A DNA stretch of 64,000 bases from Vibrio chagasii (GCF_024347355.1 NZ_AP025465.1:2852001-2916000); one strand, 5' to 3'; shown: positions 9,160-19,256, counted from the stretch's first letter. The notes: generated by a model from the sequence alone, not told the origin. Translations and numbers: made by a program.

Positions 9160-10185
9160 TTAAGCGATTAACGTCTCATTATAAGATTGATTGCTTTTCA
9201 GCATGGCACAAGCCATTCTGATCGTTTTGTTCGCAAGGGCGACAACCACTTGGTTAAACGACTTTCTTTCTAATAAGTTTCGTATCCAGCAACTTAAGCG
9301 ATCTTCTTTATCTCGGATATTCGCTACCACCGCTCTTGCTCCATGAACGACAAGAGAGCGTAAGGTTTTATCACCTGATTTACTTATTCCGTGGTTTTTG
9401 TTCTTACCACCACTGCCAGTATGAGCCGGAACTAAACCTAAGCTCGCACTAGCTCCTCGACCATTTCTATAGGCCGAAGCGTCACCCAGACGGGAAAAAA
9501 TGGCACTTGCAATCACCCAACGTACACCTCGTAAAGTGATTAATAACTGGCAAGCGGGTATTTGCTTTGCAAAGTCTATAAGTTGCGATTCAACTCTCTC
9601 GATAGGCTCATCAAGATTTAGTAGCTGAGCATGTAATTCTCGGAGAACGAATCGAGTTGTCGGTGTTAATTCATTCTCCATATCTTCGATAACGAAAGGG
9701 AGTAGTTCTCGCAGTTTATTGGCTCCTTGTGGGAAGGTAATGCCACATTCCGCTGCATAGCCACGGATACGTAGACTTACTGCCGTGCGTTGTTTTATAT
9801 AGCTTTGTCTTAAACTCAGCAGCATTGCGATATCTTGCTGCTCCGGTGTTTTTACAGGTACAGCATGAATATCGGAGCGTAAGGAAGCTTCGTAAATCGC
9901 GATAGCATCATTAGCATCGTTCTTATTACCACTGCGATACGGCTTCACTTTTTGGGGAGGTATCATTTTGACGGTATGACCACGGCTTTAAAACGTTCGT
10001 CCCCAATAATGAGATGCTGCACAGGCCTCTATGCAAATGGTTGCGTCAGGGTGTTGGCTGATGACCGTTAGCATTTTCTTTTTAGACATAGCTTGGTTCA
10101 ACTTACGCTTGCCATGGCGGTTAAATACCGCGACTTGAAAGACGGATTTGGCTAAATCAATCGAGATTGTGTTAAATTTATTCAT
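9160..10185 (-). pseudogene. IS110/IS1111-family transposase interrupted by an in-frame TAA
   Basis: A single reading frame of 341 codons runs from ATG at 10183-10185 to the stop at 9160 with one internal TAA (9988-9990, codon 66). Before it: SIDLAKSVFQ (first catalytic Asp) and ICIEACAASHYWG (catalytic Glu). After it: GHTVKMIPPQKVKPY and NKNDANDA (the Asp pair), then the C-terminal Transposase_20 domain with LITLRGV, ASASLGLVPAHTGSGGKNK and GISKSGDKTLR. There is no frameshift, so one base change (for example CAA or AAA to TAA) explains the damage. A restart at the ATG 9964-9966 would lack part of the DEDD core. Confidence 0.88.
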
Positions 10186-10245
10186 GGTATGGGCTCCTGT
10201 TTTTGGTTCGCACCTGTAACTTTAGCTGACGCTGTCAGTTGAGGT

Positions 10246-10256
10246 GGGGAGTCCAT
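10246..10256. repeat. IS subterminal inverted repeat, left end
   Basis: GGGGAGTCCAT pairs exactly with 8910-8920 and lies about 60 bp upstream of the transposase start. Confidence 0.85.
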
Positions 10257-10308
10257 ACCATTGAACGAGTTGGGGGTCGCTTACTTTCAAAGCTCTAAAT
10301 AGCAGGCA

Positions 10309-10338
10309 CAAAAAAGCGGAGCCAAATGGCTCCGCTTT
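10309..10338 (-). terminator. Terminator of the rpsP-rplS operon
   Basis: On the minus strand an 11-bp stem (AAAGCGGAGCC / GGCTCCGCTTT) with a 4-nt loop is followed by a run of T. It lies 22 bp after the rplS stop and next to the IS element end. Confidence 0.92.
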
Positions 10339-10360
10339 TATCGATAGAATGCAAAAAGAA

Positions 10361-10714
10361 TTACTTCTTAGCAAGCTTCTCTTTAATACGAGCAGACTTA
10401 CCAGAACGCTCACGTAGGTAGTACAACTTGGCACGACGTACTGCACCACGGCGTTTAACTTCGATGCTATCAACCATTGGAGAGTGAGTTTGGAACGCAC
10501 GCTCTACACCTTCACCGTTCGAGATCTTACGAACTGTGAATGCAGAGTGAAGACCACGGTTACGAATAGCGATTACTACGCCTTCGAAAGCCTGTAGACG
10601 CTCACGGTCACCTTCTTTTACCTTAACCTGAACTACAACAGTGTCACCTGGTGCGAATTTAGGAAGGTCTGATTTTAGTTGCTCTTCTTCAAGAGCCTTA
10701 ATGATGTTGCTCAT
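10361..10714 (-). CDS. rplS: 50S ribosomal protein L19
   Basis: Ribosomal protein at the 30S/50S interface, 117 aa (E. coli 115). The sequence begins [20 protein letters not shown] and carries the family features: [51 protein letters not shown] and a basic C-terminal [19 protein letters not shown]. It is the last gene of rpsP-rimM-trmD-rplS; 59 bp separate it from trmD, and a strong terminator follows. Confidence 0.98.
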   Translation of the reverse strand: MSNIIKALEEEQLKSDLPKFAPGDTVVVQVKVKEGDRERLQAFEGVVIAIRNRGLHSAFTVRKISNGEGVERAFQTHSPMVDSIEVKRRGAVRRAKLYYLRERSGKSARIKEKLAKK

Positions 10715-10773
10715 TTGTATAAATTCCTAGAATAAACTGATACTAAATTTAATAGGTTACTGCTTGCTTTTCG

Positions 10774-11514
10774 TTAAGAGCGTTGCTCTTTAATGAATTC
10801 AGCCAGTAATTGTTCCTGTTCGTCAGTCAGAGCTAGGTTTTCCAGGAGTTCTGGTCTTCTTAGCCAAGTTCGGCCCAACGATTGTTTTAATCGCCAGTGA
10901 CGAATGTCCTTATGGTTTCCAGACTTGAGTACCGAAGGCACCTCTTTGTCGTCTAGCACCTCAGGGCGCGTATAGTGAGGGCAATCTAGCAAACCATTTG
11001 CAAAAGAATCTTCTTCTGCTGAAGCGAAATCTCCAAGTACACCCGGTACAAACCGAGATACTGAATCAATCAGCGTCATGGCTGGCAGTTCACCACCCGT
11101 CATCACAAAATCTCCAATCGACCATTCTTCGTCGACTTCAGATTGAATGATGCGCTCATCTACCCCTTCATAGCGACCACAAATAAGAAGTAAATTCTCG
11201 TTTGTTGCCAGCTCTTCAACACCTTTCTGGTCGAGTTTACGACCTTGAGGTGAAAGATAGATAACTTTCGTCTTTCCCGGTGATGCTTGTTTGGCAGTTT
11301 GAATAGCGTCGCGCAAAGGCTGAACCATCATTAACATGCCAGGACCACCACCGTAAGGTCTGTCATCAACAGTGCGATGCTTATCATGAGTGAAATCGCG
11401 AGGATTCCATGTCTCAATAGATAAAAGACCTTTCTTTACCGCTTGACCCGTTACTCCAAAATCAGTAACTGAACGGAACATTTCAGGAAATAGGCTAATT
11501 ACGCCAACCCACAT
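10774..11514 (-). CDS. trmD: tRNA (guanine-N1)-methyltransferase TrmD
   Basis: Methylates G37 next to the anticodon in tRNAs for Leu, Pro and Arg, which prevents frameshifting. The 246-aa SPOUT enzyme begins [13 protein letters not shown] and contains [23 protein letters not shown] and [12 protein letters not shown] (the knotted AdoMet site), then [14 protein letters not shown]. The start ATG has GAGAGAAC upstream. It lies 27 bp after rimM, as in the conserved ribosomal operon. Confidence 0.97.
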   Translation of the reverse strand: MWVGVISLFPEMFRSVTDFGVTGQAVKKGLLSIETWNPRDFTHDKHRTVDDRPYGGGPGMLMMVQPLRDAIQTAKQASPGKTKVIYLSPQGRKLDQKGVEELATNENLLLICGRYEGVDERIIQSEVDEEWSIGDFVMTGGELPAMTLIDSVSRFVPGVLGDFASAEEDSFANGLLDCPHYTRPEVLDDKEVPSVLKSGNHKDIRHWRLKQSLGRTWLRRPELLENLALTDEQEQLLAEFIKEQRS

Positions 11515-11541
11515 GTGTTCTCTCGCTCTATGATTTTAAAG

Positions 11542-12096
11542 TTAGAATCCAGGATCCCAGTCAACTTCGATCCGTTGAGCTTCGCGATCAACTTTCTTGA
11601 TCACTTGCTCTTCAAGGTACGGTACTAACCGTTCCTTTTGTCCGAAAGCATCCTTAAGATTTGCTTTGATTACTAGAACATCGTTTGAGCCAGTTTCTAG
11701 CATGTCGGTAACGACACCTAGATCGTAACCTTTAGTGGTTACAACTTGCATACCAAACAATTCACGCCAGTAGAATTCCTCTTCTGACAATTCAGGTAAT
11801 GAAGCAGGGTCTATTGCGATTTCAAAGTTAGTCAGTACATGAGCGTCCTCGCGAACCTCAAAACCTTCCAGCTTACACACCATACCTTTGTTATGGCGCT
11901 TCCAGCTTTCTACTTTGAATTCAACCCACTTCCCCTTTTGGTTAACGTACCAAGGAGAGTAATCAAATATGCTTTCAGCGTTGTCTGTGTAGGAAAAAAC
12001 TTTAAGCCAGCCACGAATGCCATAGGTAGCACCAAACTTGCCCATAACAATTTTTTCGTCTTGCTTGCTCATCGTTTCTTTACCCTTCATCGACAT
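11542..12096 (-). CDS. rimM: 16S rRNA processing protein RimM
   Basis: Assembly factor that binds S19 and helps mature the 30S head. The protein has an N-terminal RimM barrel ([23 protein letters not shown]) and a C-terminal PRC barrel (WRELFGMQV through [25 protein letters not shown]) ending EVDWDPGF, as in E. coli. Start options are ATG 12096 (184 aa) and ATG 12072 (MSKQDEKIV, 176 aa; E. coli 182). I kept the first because an AAGAG lies upstream, but AAGGG before the second is also reasonable. Second gene of the rpsP operon. Confidence 0.96.
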   Translation of the reverse strand: MSMKGKETMSKQDEKIVMGKFGATYGIRGWLKVFSYTDNAESIFDYSPWYVNQKGKWVEFKVESWKRHNKGMVCKLEGFEVREDAHVLTNFEIAIDPASLPELSEEEFYWRELFGMQVVTTKGYDLGVVTDMLETGSNDVLVIKANLKDAFGQKERLVPYLEEQVIKKVDREAQRIEVDWDPGF

Positions 12097-12120
12097 AAGC
12101 TATTTCTCTTTTAAAAAGAA

Positions 12121-12369
12121 TTAAGCCGCTTTTTGAGCGTCTTTAACTAGCTTAGCTACACGATCAGATAGAGATGCGCCTTGACCAACCCAGTGGTTAA
12201 CGCGATCTAGGTCTAGACGTAGACCTTCTTCTTGACCTTGAGCAGTAGGGTTAAAGAAACCTACTTTCTCGATGAAACGGCCAGTTGCAGCGTTACGGCT
12301 ATCCGCAACTACGATTTGATAGAATGGACGCTTCTTAGCGCCGTGACGTGCCAAACGAATGGTTACCAT
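12121..12369 (-). CDS. rpsP: 30S ribosomal protein S16
   Basis: Ribosomal protein of the 30S body, 82 aa as in E. coli. It begins [20 protein letters not shown] and has [20 protein letters not shown], all characteristic of S16. First gene of rpsP-rimM-trmD-rplS. A stable hairpin (12455-12483) lies 86 bp upstream and probably separates it from ffh. Confidence 0.98.
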   Translation of the reverse strand: MVTIRLARHGAKKRPFYQIVVADSRNAATGRFIEKVGFFNPTAQGQEEGLRLDLDRVNHWVGQGASLSDRVAKLVKDAQKAA

Positions 12370-12454
12370 GTCGTCCTCTTTGCTTTCTTAATAAAATAAT
12401 TAACCCCAATAACCATTTATCACTAAACAGCTTGGGGTCTCGTGCCAAATTAAA

Positions 12455-12483
12455 GCCCCGGAATTTTACTCTTATTCCGGGGC
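12455..12483 (-). terminator. Hairpin between ffh and rpsP
   Basis: A perfect 10-bp stem (GCCCCGGAAT / ATTCCGGGGC) with a 9-nt loop is followed on the minus strand by TTTAATTT. It most likely terminates ffh; it could also act in the rpsP leader. Confidence 0.8.
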
Positions 12484-12588
12484 AATGCAAGGGGTTTAGC
12501 TATTTTTTCACCAACATAGTGCCTGTATACTTTCTGTGACACAGATAACACTATGAAAAGTAAAGGTGCTACAGGTTACATTAGGCGA

Positions 12589-13980
12589 TTATCGACCGAA
12601 CGGGTTGAAGCCGCCGCCCATACCACCCATGCCACCGCCGCCCATCATGCCTTGCATGTTGCGCATCATGCCTTTCATGCCACCTTTCTGCATTTTCTTC
12701 ATCATTTTCTGCATTTGGGTGAACTGCTTAAGCATACGGTTTACATCTTGTACCTGTGTACCAGAACCTGCAGCAATACGTTTTTTACGTGAGCCTTTGA
12801 TTAGCTCAGGGCGTTGACGCTCTTTCATGGTCATAGAGTTGATGATCGCTTCCATCTGCTTGAACATCTTGTCATCAACTTTATCTTTCACGTTGTCTGG
12901 TAGCTGAGACATGCCTGGAAGCTTATCCATCATGCCCATCATGCCGCCCATGTTTTGCATCTGACCTAGCTGTTCACGGAAGTCTTCAAGGTCAAAACCT
13001 TTCTTCTCTTTGAACTTCTTAGCCAGCTTCTCTGCTTTCTCGGTATCAACGTTTTTCTGTAGGTCTTCAATAAGCGATAGAACGTCACCCATACCTAAGA
13101 TACGAGAAGCAACACGATCAGGGTGGAATGGTTCTAGTGCGTCAGTTTTCTCACCCACACCTAAGAATTTGATTGGCTTACCTGTAATATGACGAACAGA
13201 CAGCGCCGCACCACCACGCGCATCACCATCAACTTTCGTTAAGATAACACCGGTTAGTGGAAGCGCATCACCAAAGGCTTTTGCCGTATTCGCCGCATCT
13301 TGACCTGTCATAGCATCAACAACGAATAGAGTCTCAACTGGGTTGATTGCAGTATGAAGCTCTTGGATCTCGCCCATCATCTCTTCATCAATCGCTAAAC
13401 GACCCGCGGTATCGACAAGTAGCACGTCGTAGAATTTCTTCTTCGCGTGGTCGATTGCAGCGTTAGCAATATCAATCGGCTTCTGGTCAGCCGAAGAAGG
13501 GAAGAAGTCAACGCCAACATCGCTAGCTAACGTTTCAAGTTGTTTGATCGCCGCAGGACGGTAAACGTCGGCAGACACAACCAATACTTTCTTCTTGTCA
13601 CGCTCTGTCAGCAATTTAGATAGCTTACCTACCGATGTGGTTTTACCCGCACCTTGTAGACCAGCCATTAAGATAACCGCTGGCGGCTGCGCAGCTAGGT
13701 TAAGTGCCTCGTTAGACTCACCCATCACAGCTTCAAGTTCAGCTTGAACGATCTTAATGAATTCTTGGCCCGGTGTTAGAGATTTAGAAACCTCAACACC
13801 CACAGCGCCTTCTTTTACGCGCTTAACAAAATCGCGAACAACTGGCAGTGCCACGTCAGCTTCAAGAAGCGCCATACGCACTTCACGTAGCGTATCTTTA
13901 ATATTGTCTTCGGTCAGACGACCTTTACCGCTGATATTCTTCAGCGTTTTGGATAGACGATCCGTTAAATTATCAAACAT
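12589..13980 (-). CDS. ffh: Signal recognition particle protein Ffh
   Basis: GTPase subunit of the SRP, which with 4.5S RNA and FtsY targets inner-membrane proteins. The 463-aa protein shows the N domain, then the G domain with GLQGAGKTTSVGKL (P-loop), DTAGRL and TKVDGDARGGAA, and the methionine-rich M domain. The C-terminal tail is an exceptionally Met/Gly-rich stretch ending FNPFGR. The start ATG 13978-13980 (MFDNLTDRLS) matches E. coli; an in-frame TTG six codons upstream is not needed. Divergent from ypjD. Confidence 0.97.
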   Translation of the reverse strand: MFDNLTDRLSKTLKNISGKGRLTEDNIKDTLREVRMALLEADVALPVVRDFVKRVKEGAVGVEVSKSLTPGQEFIKIVQAELEAVMGESNEALNLAAQPPAVILMAGLQGAGKTTSVGKLSKLLTERDKKKVLVVSADVYRPAAIKQLETLASDVGVDFFPSSADQKPIDIANAAIDHAKKKFYDVLLVDTAGRLAIDEEMMGEIQELHTAINPVETLFVVDAMTGQDAANTAKAFGDALPLTGVILTKVDGDARGGAALSVRHITGKPIKFLGVGEKTDALEPFHPDRVASRILGMGDVLSLIEDLQKNVDTEKAEKLAKKFKEKKGFDLEDFREQLGQMQNMGGMMGMMDKLPGMSQLPDNVKDKVDDKMFKQMEAIINSMTMKERQRPELIKGSRKKRIAAGSGTQVQDVNRMLKQFTQMQKMMKKMQKGGMKGMMRNMQGMMGGGGMGGMGGGFNPFGR

Positions 13981-14180
13981 AGTTTTCTCTTCGCTCAATC
14001 CTGCGACTATTAAGTTGAGTATACATTAGCGTGGATTAGAGTCATACCCGTTGTAGAGCGTTAATCATCCACGCTTGTGACGTGAGACGATGTTCACTTG
14101 GAATTGAGTGAGGTTCACCATAGCCCCAAAGAGCGATGCAAGGTATAATTCGCCAATTAGTAATCATTTTAATGGATACC

Positions 14181-14975
14181 ATGGACAGTCTTATTGCGAT
14201 CGCAGCAGCCTTTCTTTATACAATGGCGATTTCCACGATCATTCCAGGTCTCGTGCACCAAACAGGAATCCGTGTAAAAACGGTGTTTATCAGCGCATTA
14301 CTTGCTCTAGCTTTCCATGCTTGGTTGCTTGGCGACTTAATCTTTAATGCCAGTGGTCAAAACCTCAGTATCTTAAACGTTGCGTCACTGATCAGTTTAA
14401 TCATTTCTCTAGTGATGAGCGGTGCTATGCTCAAAACCAGACTGTGGTTCATTCTTCCTGTGGTTTATAGCTTCGCAGCACTGAACTTGATGGCGGCAAC
14501 TTTTCTTCCAAGTACCTTCATCAAACATTTAGAGAATGACCCAAAACTGCTGATGCACATCTCTTTGGCGCTGTTCTCTTACGCGACACTGACTATCGGC
14601 GCGCTATACGCACTACAGCTTGCGTGGCTAGATCACAAACTTAAAAAGAAGAAAGCACTGGTTATCAACCCTAACCTACCTCCATTAATGATGGTTGAAA
14701 GACAACTTTTCAAGATCATCCTAATTGGTAATGGCTTATTAACGGGTACCTTACTGACTGGTTTCATCTTCGTACAAGACATGTTTGCTCAAGGTAAAGC
14801 ACACAAAGCCGTATTGTCTTTTATTGCTTGGGTTATCTACTCCATTCTTCTGTGGGGCCATTACCAAAAAGGCTGGCGTGGACAAAAGGTGACTTGGTTC
14901 GCCCTTGCTGGTGCCAGCATGCTCACATTAGCCTACTTCGGTAGTCGCTTCGTTCAGGAAATCATCCTGAGATAA
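14181..14975 (+). CDS. ypjD: Inner-membrane protein YpjD, cytochrome c assembly (CcsA/HemX) family
   Basis: Polytopic membrane protein of the CcsA/HemX-type family. About eight hydrophobic segments are visible. Conserved stretches shared with E. coli YpjD include SLLNVASLISL-like SILNVASLISL, HISLALFSYATLTIGALYALQ and ILLWGHYQKGWRGQK, in which the histidines resemble haem-ligand positions of the family; function is not known with certainty. I chose ATG 14181 (264 aa; E. coli 263); upstream ATGs at 14136 and 14172 are in frame. It is divergent from ffh, as in E. coli, and is followed by a terminator. Confidence 0.85.
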   Translation: MDSLIAIAAAFLYTMAISTIIPGLVHQTGIRVKTVFISALLALAFHAWLLGDLIFNASGQNLSILNVASLISLIISLVMSGAMLKTRLWFILPVVYSFAALNLMAATFLPSTFIKHLENDPKLLMHISLALFSYATLTIGALYALQLAWLDHKLKKKKALVINPNLPPLMMVERQLFKIILIGNGLLTGTLLTGFIFVQDMFAQGKAHKAVLSFIAWVIYSILLWGHYQKGWRGQKVTWFALAGASMLTLAYFGSRFVQEIILR

Positions 14976-14983
14976 CACCCAAA

Positions 14984-15016
14984 TTAAAGGCAAGGTCACG
15001 CATACCTTGCCTTTAA
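14984..15016 (+). terminator. Terminator of ypjD
   Basis: A perfect 13-bp stem (TTAAAGGCAAGGT / ACCTTGCCTTTAA) with a 7-nt loop begins 9 bp after the ypjD stop. The T run is short. Confidence 0.75.
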
Positions 15017-15102
15017 AATATTGAGTCAGATAGATTCAATTGACATCTCGACCATGTTCGGTCATAAATTAATCAAGATACACAAATAGGAAAAGAATAA
15101 TT

Positions 15103-16374
15103 TTGGACGACATATCAACGGGTATCTTATTTGCGCTACTCGCGTGTCTCATTGTAATTTCTGGTTATTTCTCTGGTTCCGAAACGGGCATGATGTCCTT
15201 GAACCGCTACCGTTTAAAGCACTTGGCCAATACGGGTCATAAAGGTGCAAAGCGCGTTGAAAAACTTCTGAACCGCCCCGACAGGTTGATAGGCCTCATT
15301 CTCATCGGTAACAACCTTGTCAACATTCTCGCTTCTGCGATCGCAACCATTCTTGGTATGCGTATCTACGGGGACATCGGTGTGGCTGTCGCAACCGGTA
15401 CCCTGACTCTCGTGATCCTCGTATTCGCTGAGGTCACACCAAAAACCATCGCTTCTCTGTTTCCTGAACGTGTCTCCTACGCCAGCAGCATCTTGTTAAT
15501 GATTCTGATGAAGGTGCTGTCACCACTGGTGATATTAGTGAACTTCATTACCAATGGCTTTATTCGTATTCTGGGTGTCAAAGCCAGTCACGACGCGACC
15601 GATCATTTGAGCTCTGAAGAGCTAAGAACCGTTGTAAATGAAGCGGGCAATCTGATACCTCAACGTCACCAAGATATGTTGGTGTCTATTCTAGATTTAG
15701 AGCACGTTACGGTGAACGACATCATGGTGCCTCGTAACGAGATTACCGGTATCGACATTAATGATGATTGGAAATCCATCGTTCGCCAGCTGACCCACTC
15801 CCCTCATGGCCGAGTTGTTCTTTATCGTGACCAAATTGATGAAGTAGTTGGCATGCTAAGGCTGCGCGAAGCGTATCGTTTGATGCTGGAAAAAAACGAA
15901 TTCAACAAAGAGACTCTGCTGCGTGCCGCAGACGAAATCTACTTCATTCCTGAAGCAACCCCACTCAATATTCAGCTGCTAAAATTCCAACGCAACAAAC
16001 AGCGCATCGGTCTAATCGTTGATGAGTACGGTGATATCAATGGCTTGGTGACATTAGAAGATATTCTAGAAGAAATTGTCGGTGAGTTTACCACTTCAAT
16101 TGCGCCAAGTTTGTCTGATGAAATCACACCGCAGAGCGACGGCAGCTTCCTAATTGAAGGCAGTGCGAACATTCGTGATATCAACAAAGGCTTGCAGTGG
16201 GCTCTCCCAACCGATGGTCCTAGAACGTTAAATGGTTTGATACTTGAACATCTGGAAGACATTCCAGAGAGCCACCTAAGTGTTCAGGTTGCCAGTCATC
16301 CAATGGAGATTGTGGAGCTTGAAGAGAACCGCATCAAGCTAGTACGTGTCTTTCCACAAATCGCCAATGGATAA
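15103..16374 (+). CDS. yfjD: CNNM/CorC-family membrane protein (CorB/YfjD type)
   Basis: The 423-aa protein has an N-terminal DUF21/CNNM membrane domain (about 1-185, with SGSETGMMSLNRYRL and ILIGNNLVNILASA), a CBS pair (about 205-330, VPRNEITGIDIN and RIGLIVDEYGDINGLVTLEDILEEIVG) and a C-terminal CorC/HlyC transporter-associated domain. The family is linked to magnesium and cobalt efflux or resistance. The start is TTG 15103: residues MDDIST align with E. coli YfjD MEHIST, and AGGA lies 11 bases upstream. No ATG fits. It stands alone between two terminators. Confidence 0.9.
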   Translation: MDDISTGILFALLACLIVISGYFSGSETGMMSLNRYRLKHLANTGHKGAKRVEKLLNRPDRLIGLILIGNNLVNILASAIATILGMRIYGDIGVAVATGTLTLVILVFAEVTPKTIASLFPERVSYASSILLMILMKVLSPLVILVNFITNGFIRILGVKASHDATDHLSSEELRTVVNEAGNLIPQRHQDMLVSILDLEHVTVNDIMVPRNEITGIDINDDWKSIVRQLTHSPHGRVVLYRDQIDEVVGMLRLREAYRLMLEKNEFNKETLLRAADEIYFIPEATPLNIQLLKFQRNKQRIGLIVDEYGDINGLVTLEDILEEIVGEFTTSIAPSLSDEITPQSDGSFLIEGSANIRDINKGLQWALPTDGPRTLNGLILEHLEDIPESHLSVQVASHPMEIVELEENRIKLVRVFPQIANG

Positions 16375-16420
16375 CAGGTTCAAATAGTGCTCGCTATTGA
16401 CCTGCTACATGAGAAAACAG

Positions 16421-16450
16421 AAAGGCCCGGTTCAATGAACCGGGCCTTTT
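16421..16450. terminator. Bidirectional terminator between yfjD and luxS
   Basis: A perfect 13-bp stem (AAAGGCCCGGTTC / GAACCGGGCCTTT) with an AAT loop has T residues on both sides, and sits between converging genes. Confidence 0.92.
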
Positions 16451-16483
16451 CATATCTTACTCATCGAGAATCAACTCAAATGA

Positions 16484-17002
16484 TTAATCGACTTTAAGCT
16501 CTTTAAGCATTGACTCTGGCAGTGCTAGTTCGTCGTTCTTATTTACTGAGATACCAGCAGCGATGATGGCATTCGCGATCTCTTTCGCTTCGTCTAAAGA
16601 GTGCATTGCTGCTGTACCACACTGGTATTCGTTCAGCTCAGGGATCTTATTCTGGCTCTCAACTTTCAGCACGTCTTGCATTGCCGCTAACCAAGCATCA
16701 GCAACTTGCTGCTCTGAAGGTGTACCAATCAGGCTCATGTAGAAACCTGTACGACAGCCCATAGGTGAAATATCGATAATCTCTACGTCTGCACCGTTCA
16801 GTTGAGCACGCATGAAGCCAGCGTATAGGTGCTCTAGAGTATGGATACCTTTCTCAGATAGGATATCTTTGTTTGGTGCCGTAAAACGCAGGTCAAATAC
16901 CGTAATGGTATCCCCTTTTGGAGTTTGCATTGTTTTCGCAACACGAACTGCTGGTGCGTTCATACGAGTGTGATCTACAGTAAAACTATCTAATAAAGGC
17001 AT
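16484..17002 (-). CDS. luxS: S-ribosylhomocysteine lyase LuxS (autoinducer-2 synthesis)
   Basis: Cleaves S-ribosylhomocysteine to homocysteine and DPD, the precursor of the quorum-sensing signal AI-2, as part of the activated methyl cycle. The 172-aa protein has the metal motif HTLEH (H54, E57, H58), the second catalytic region GCRTGF (C83) and the metal-ligand C128 in [10 protein letters not shown]. It begins [14 protein letters not shown], as in other vibrios. It lies only 24 bp after a lipoprotein gene, itself 7 bp after gshA, so the three probably form one operon linked to thiol metabolism. Confidence 0.98.
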   Translation of the reverse strand: MPLLDSFTVDHTRMNAPAVRVAKTMQTPKGDTITVFDLRFTAPNKDILSEKGIHTLEHLYAGFMRAQLNGADVEIIDISPMGCRTGFYMSLIGTPSEQQVADAWLAAMQDVLKVESQNKIPELNEYQCGTAAMHSLDEAKEIANAIIAAGISVNKNDELALPESMLKELKVD

Positions 17003-17026
17003 TGCTATTCTCCGTGACGGTTGGCT

Positions 17027-17680
17027 TTAGAAAAGCCAACTTCGATTGTCTTCTAGTCCTTTGCGGCACTGTTTCAGTTGCCAACCATAATCTTTTGCTT
17101 GCTGTTCGACTTTACGAGCCACCTTAATTAAAGATGGTTTGCTGTTATACGACTTACGTTTATAACCACCGCGGCCTTCATGGTAAGCCAAGTACTGGTT
17201 GTACGGGTCCCATAGCGAGATACCGAGTTGACGACGCGTTTCGCTGGTGTACCAGCCTATAAACATCAGCGCATCATCAAAGTTGGTTCTTGAACCGCCA
17301 TTGTTGGTCGCTTTTTGGAAATCTTCCCAAGCGGGATCCTGAGCTTGAGCATAGCCATAAGCGCTGCTTACACGGCCCCAAGGGATGAAACCAAGGATGT
17401 AATCTTTTGGTGGCCGCGCATCATGACGAAAGCTACTCTCTTGTTTTACAAAAGCCATCGCTACGTTGATGGGAGTGCCCCACTCTTCTTGCATATCTAA
17501 GGCATCTTCATACCACGATGGATGTTCTCTGAAGATGCTGCATAGGTTATCTTGCTGTTTCGGCGGTGGTGTTGCACAACCAACCAAAAGGCTAGAGACA
17601 ACACCGACAGTGACTACAGGTAACCATTTACTACTCACACGAGTAGGCTTACCAAATAAGGCTTGCTTCCTTTCCACCAA
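17027..17680 (-). CDS. Lipoprotein with lytic-transglycosylase-like domain
   Basis: Predicted exported lipoprotein: a hydrophobic stretch ends in the lipobox LVGC (Cys 35 by this start), followed by an SLT-like domain with WGTPINVAMAFVKQESSF, where the Glu fits the transglycosylase catalytic position, and ASAYGYAQAQDPAW and YLAYHEGRGGYKR. The conserved family would cut peptidoglycan, but I see no proof of activity. The start is uncertain: TTG 17680, or GTG 17638, which gives a normal signal peptide MSSKWLPVV. It lies between gshA and luxS, nearly touching both. Confidence 0.8.
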   Translation of the reverse strand: MVERKQALFGKPTRVSSKWLPVVTVGVVSSLLVGCATPPPKQQDNLCSIFREHPSWYEDALDMQEEWGTPINVAMAFVKQESSFRHDARPPKDYILGFIPWGRVSSAYGYAQAQDPAWEDFQKATNNGGSRTNFDDALMFIGWYTSETRRQLGISLWDPYNQYLAYHEGRGGYKRKSYNSKPSLIKVARKVEQQAKDYGWQLKQCRKGLEDNRSWLF

Positions 17681-17687
17681 CGTCTCG

Positions 17688-19256
17688 CTATGCTTTTAAA
17701 TACGAAAAATAATCCGCTAAGAAGCTATCAAAATCTTGAGTGCTCGCTTCTTCACTTTGTTGCTGAGCAACCACAGAGCGTTGAACCTCTGCTTCCATCA
17801 GCTCAGCTGAATATACTTTGTATTGATGTGCTTTGTGCTGTTGAGCGTACATTTTTCCTAGCGCACAGCCAACTTTACCTAAACCACCTAACTTCTTAGT
17901 CTCTTCTAGCAATTGTCCAGAAATGGTTAGCTCTGGGTTATCAATCCAAGCTTCAAGCGTATCGCAGGTTTCTTGGTAAACTCGGCCGCCTTGTTCAGCA
18001 TCCATCATCTCAGCAATTGAGCGTAGGTCTTTGAACACGCGCTTAGCCCAATCTTGAAGAGACAATCGCTCACCGTGACAACCAATTTGCAGTTCTAGAC
18101 CAACTTGACGACCTTCCAAGATCACCTTGTTCCAGTTATCACGCCAGCATTCAAGCTCACAGTTATCCATTTCAGCAGAGTCAGTTAGCACACTCCACGT
18201 TAGGAATAGATCTAAGAAGCGAACTTGCTGCTCAGTGATACCAATTGAGCTGAATGGGTTTACGTCTAAAGAGCGAACCTCGATGTACTCAACACCGCCA
18301 CGAGCCAGTGCTTCAGATGGTTTCTCACCACTCTTCGCCACACGCTTAGGACGAATAGGTGCGTAAAGCTCATTCTCAATTTGCAATACGTTGCTATTAA
18401 GCTGACGGTATTCGCTATCAACCTTAACACCAATCTCTGCAAACTCTTCAGATGGCGTGCGAATCGCTTGGTTTAAGCCTTCAAGGTACTGACCTAGGCT
18501 GTTAAAGCCTATCTTCAATACGCTTTGTGCGCTGTTAGTATAACCAAGATCACTCAGACGCAGCGCCGTTGCTTTTGGTAGATACAGTGTCTCGCCAACC
18601 TTTTCAAAAGGTAGGTTGGTTTCTCTTCCTTTGATGAAAGAAGAACACAATGCTGGCGAAGCACCAAAGAAGTATGGGATTAACCAACCAAAGCGGTAGT
18701 AGTTACGGATCAAACCGAAGTAAGCATCTGACTTAGCTTCACAACGCGCCTCTTCTGTTTGCTCTCCAAATAGGCTATCCCAGAAGCTTTCAGGGAAAGA
18801 GAAATTGAAGTGCACACCAGAAATAATCTGCATCAAGCTACCGTAACGACGTTTCAAGCCTTCTCGATATAACGTTTTCATTTTACCGTTATTAGACGTG
18901 CCGTATTGCGCGAGCTGAATGTAATCTTCGCTACCAACGTAACAAGGCATAGAGAGCGGCCACAGCTTTTCGCCGTCTAACTTGGTTTGCGTGAAGTGAT
19001 GAATATCAGACAACTGATTCAAAAGAGTAGGAACATCATTTGAAACAGGAGTGATAAATTCCAGTAACGACTCAGAGAAATCGGTTGTTACCCACTCGTT
19101 CATCAACGCAGAACCTAAAGCCTTAGGGTGCGGCCCAGTAGCAAGGTGCCCATCTTCCGTGTAGCGTAATGTTTCCCTTTCAACACCACGACCAAATTGA
19201 GAGAAGGTCTTAGGGTTGGTTGCAACTTGCTTTAGTCGCGCAGCAAAATCAGTCAA
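17688..19256 (-). CDS. gshA: Glutamate-cysteine ligase
   Basis: Catalyses the first step of glutathione synthesis, joining glutamate and cysteine. The 522-aa protein (E. coli 518) shows the proteobacterial GshA signatures: [46 protein letters not shown] and [15 protein letters not shown], and [17 protein letters not shown]. The start is TTG 19254-19256, giving [11 protein letters not shown] in line with homologues. It heads a probable operon with the lipoprotein gene and luxS. Confidence 0.96.
   Translation of the reverse strand: MTDFAARLKQVATNPKTFSQFGRGVERETLRYTEDGHLATGPHPKALGSALMNEWVTTDFSESLLEFITPVSNDVPTLLNQLSDIHHFTQTKLDGEKLWPLSMPCYVGSEDYIQLAQYGTSNNGKMKTLYREGLKRRYGSLMQIISGVHFNFSFPESFWDSLFGEQTEEARCEAKSDAYFGLIRNYYRFGWLIPYFFGASPALCSSFIKGRETNLPFEKVGETLYLPKATALRLSDLGYTNSAQSVLKIGFNSLGQYLEGLNQAIRTPSEEFAEIGVKVDSEYRQLNSNVLQIENELYAPIRPKRVAKSGEKPSEALARGGVEYIEVRSLDVNPFSSIGITEQQVRFLDLFLTWSVLTDSAEMDNCELECWRDNWNKVILEGRQVGLELQIGCHGERLSLQDWAKRVFKDLRSIAEMMDAEQGGRVYQETCDTLEAWIDNPELTISGQLLEETKKLGGLGKVGCALGKMYAQQHKAHQYKVYSAELMEAEVQRSVVAQQQSEEASTQDFDSFLADYFSYLKA

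Larger units (their letters stand above)
8907..10263 (-). mobile_element. IS110-family element, IS1111 type, about 1.36 kb
   Basis: A DEDD transposase pseudogene (9160-10185, minus) is flanked by subterminal inverted repeats ATGGACTCCCC at 8910-8920 and GGGGAGTCCAT at 10246-10256. Short subterminal repeats of this type, with no target duplication, mark the IS1111 group of IS110. The outer ends are approximate: I placed them a few bases beyond each repeat, as in known IS1111 elements. A 239-bp non-coding stretch lies between the transposase stop and the nearer repeat, where this group carries its guide (seeker/bridge) RNA. The element separates yacG from rplS and is probably immobile because of the stop codon. 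Confidence 0.85.

Noticed and set aside
12553..12817. His/Pro/Met-rich plus-strand ORFs over the ffh 3' end
   Set aside because: Antisense shadows of the Met/Gly-rich Ffh tail.
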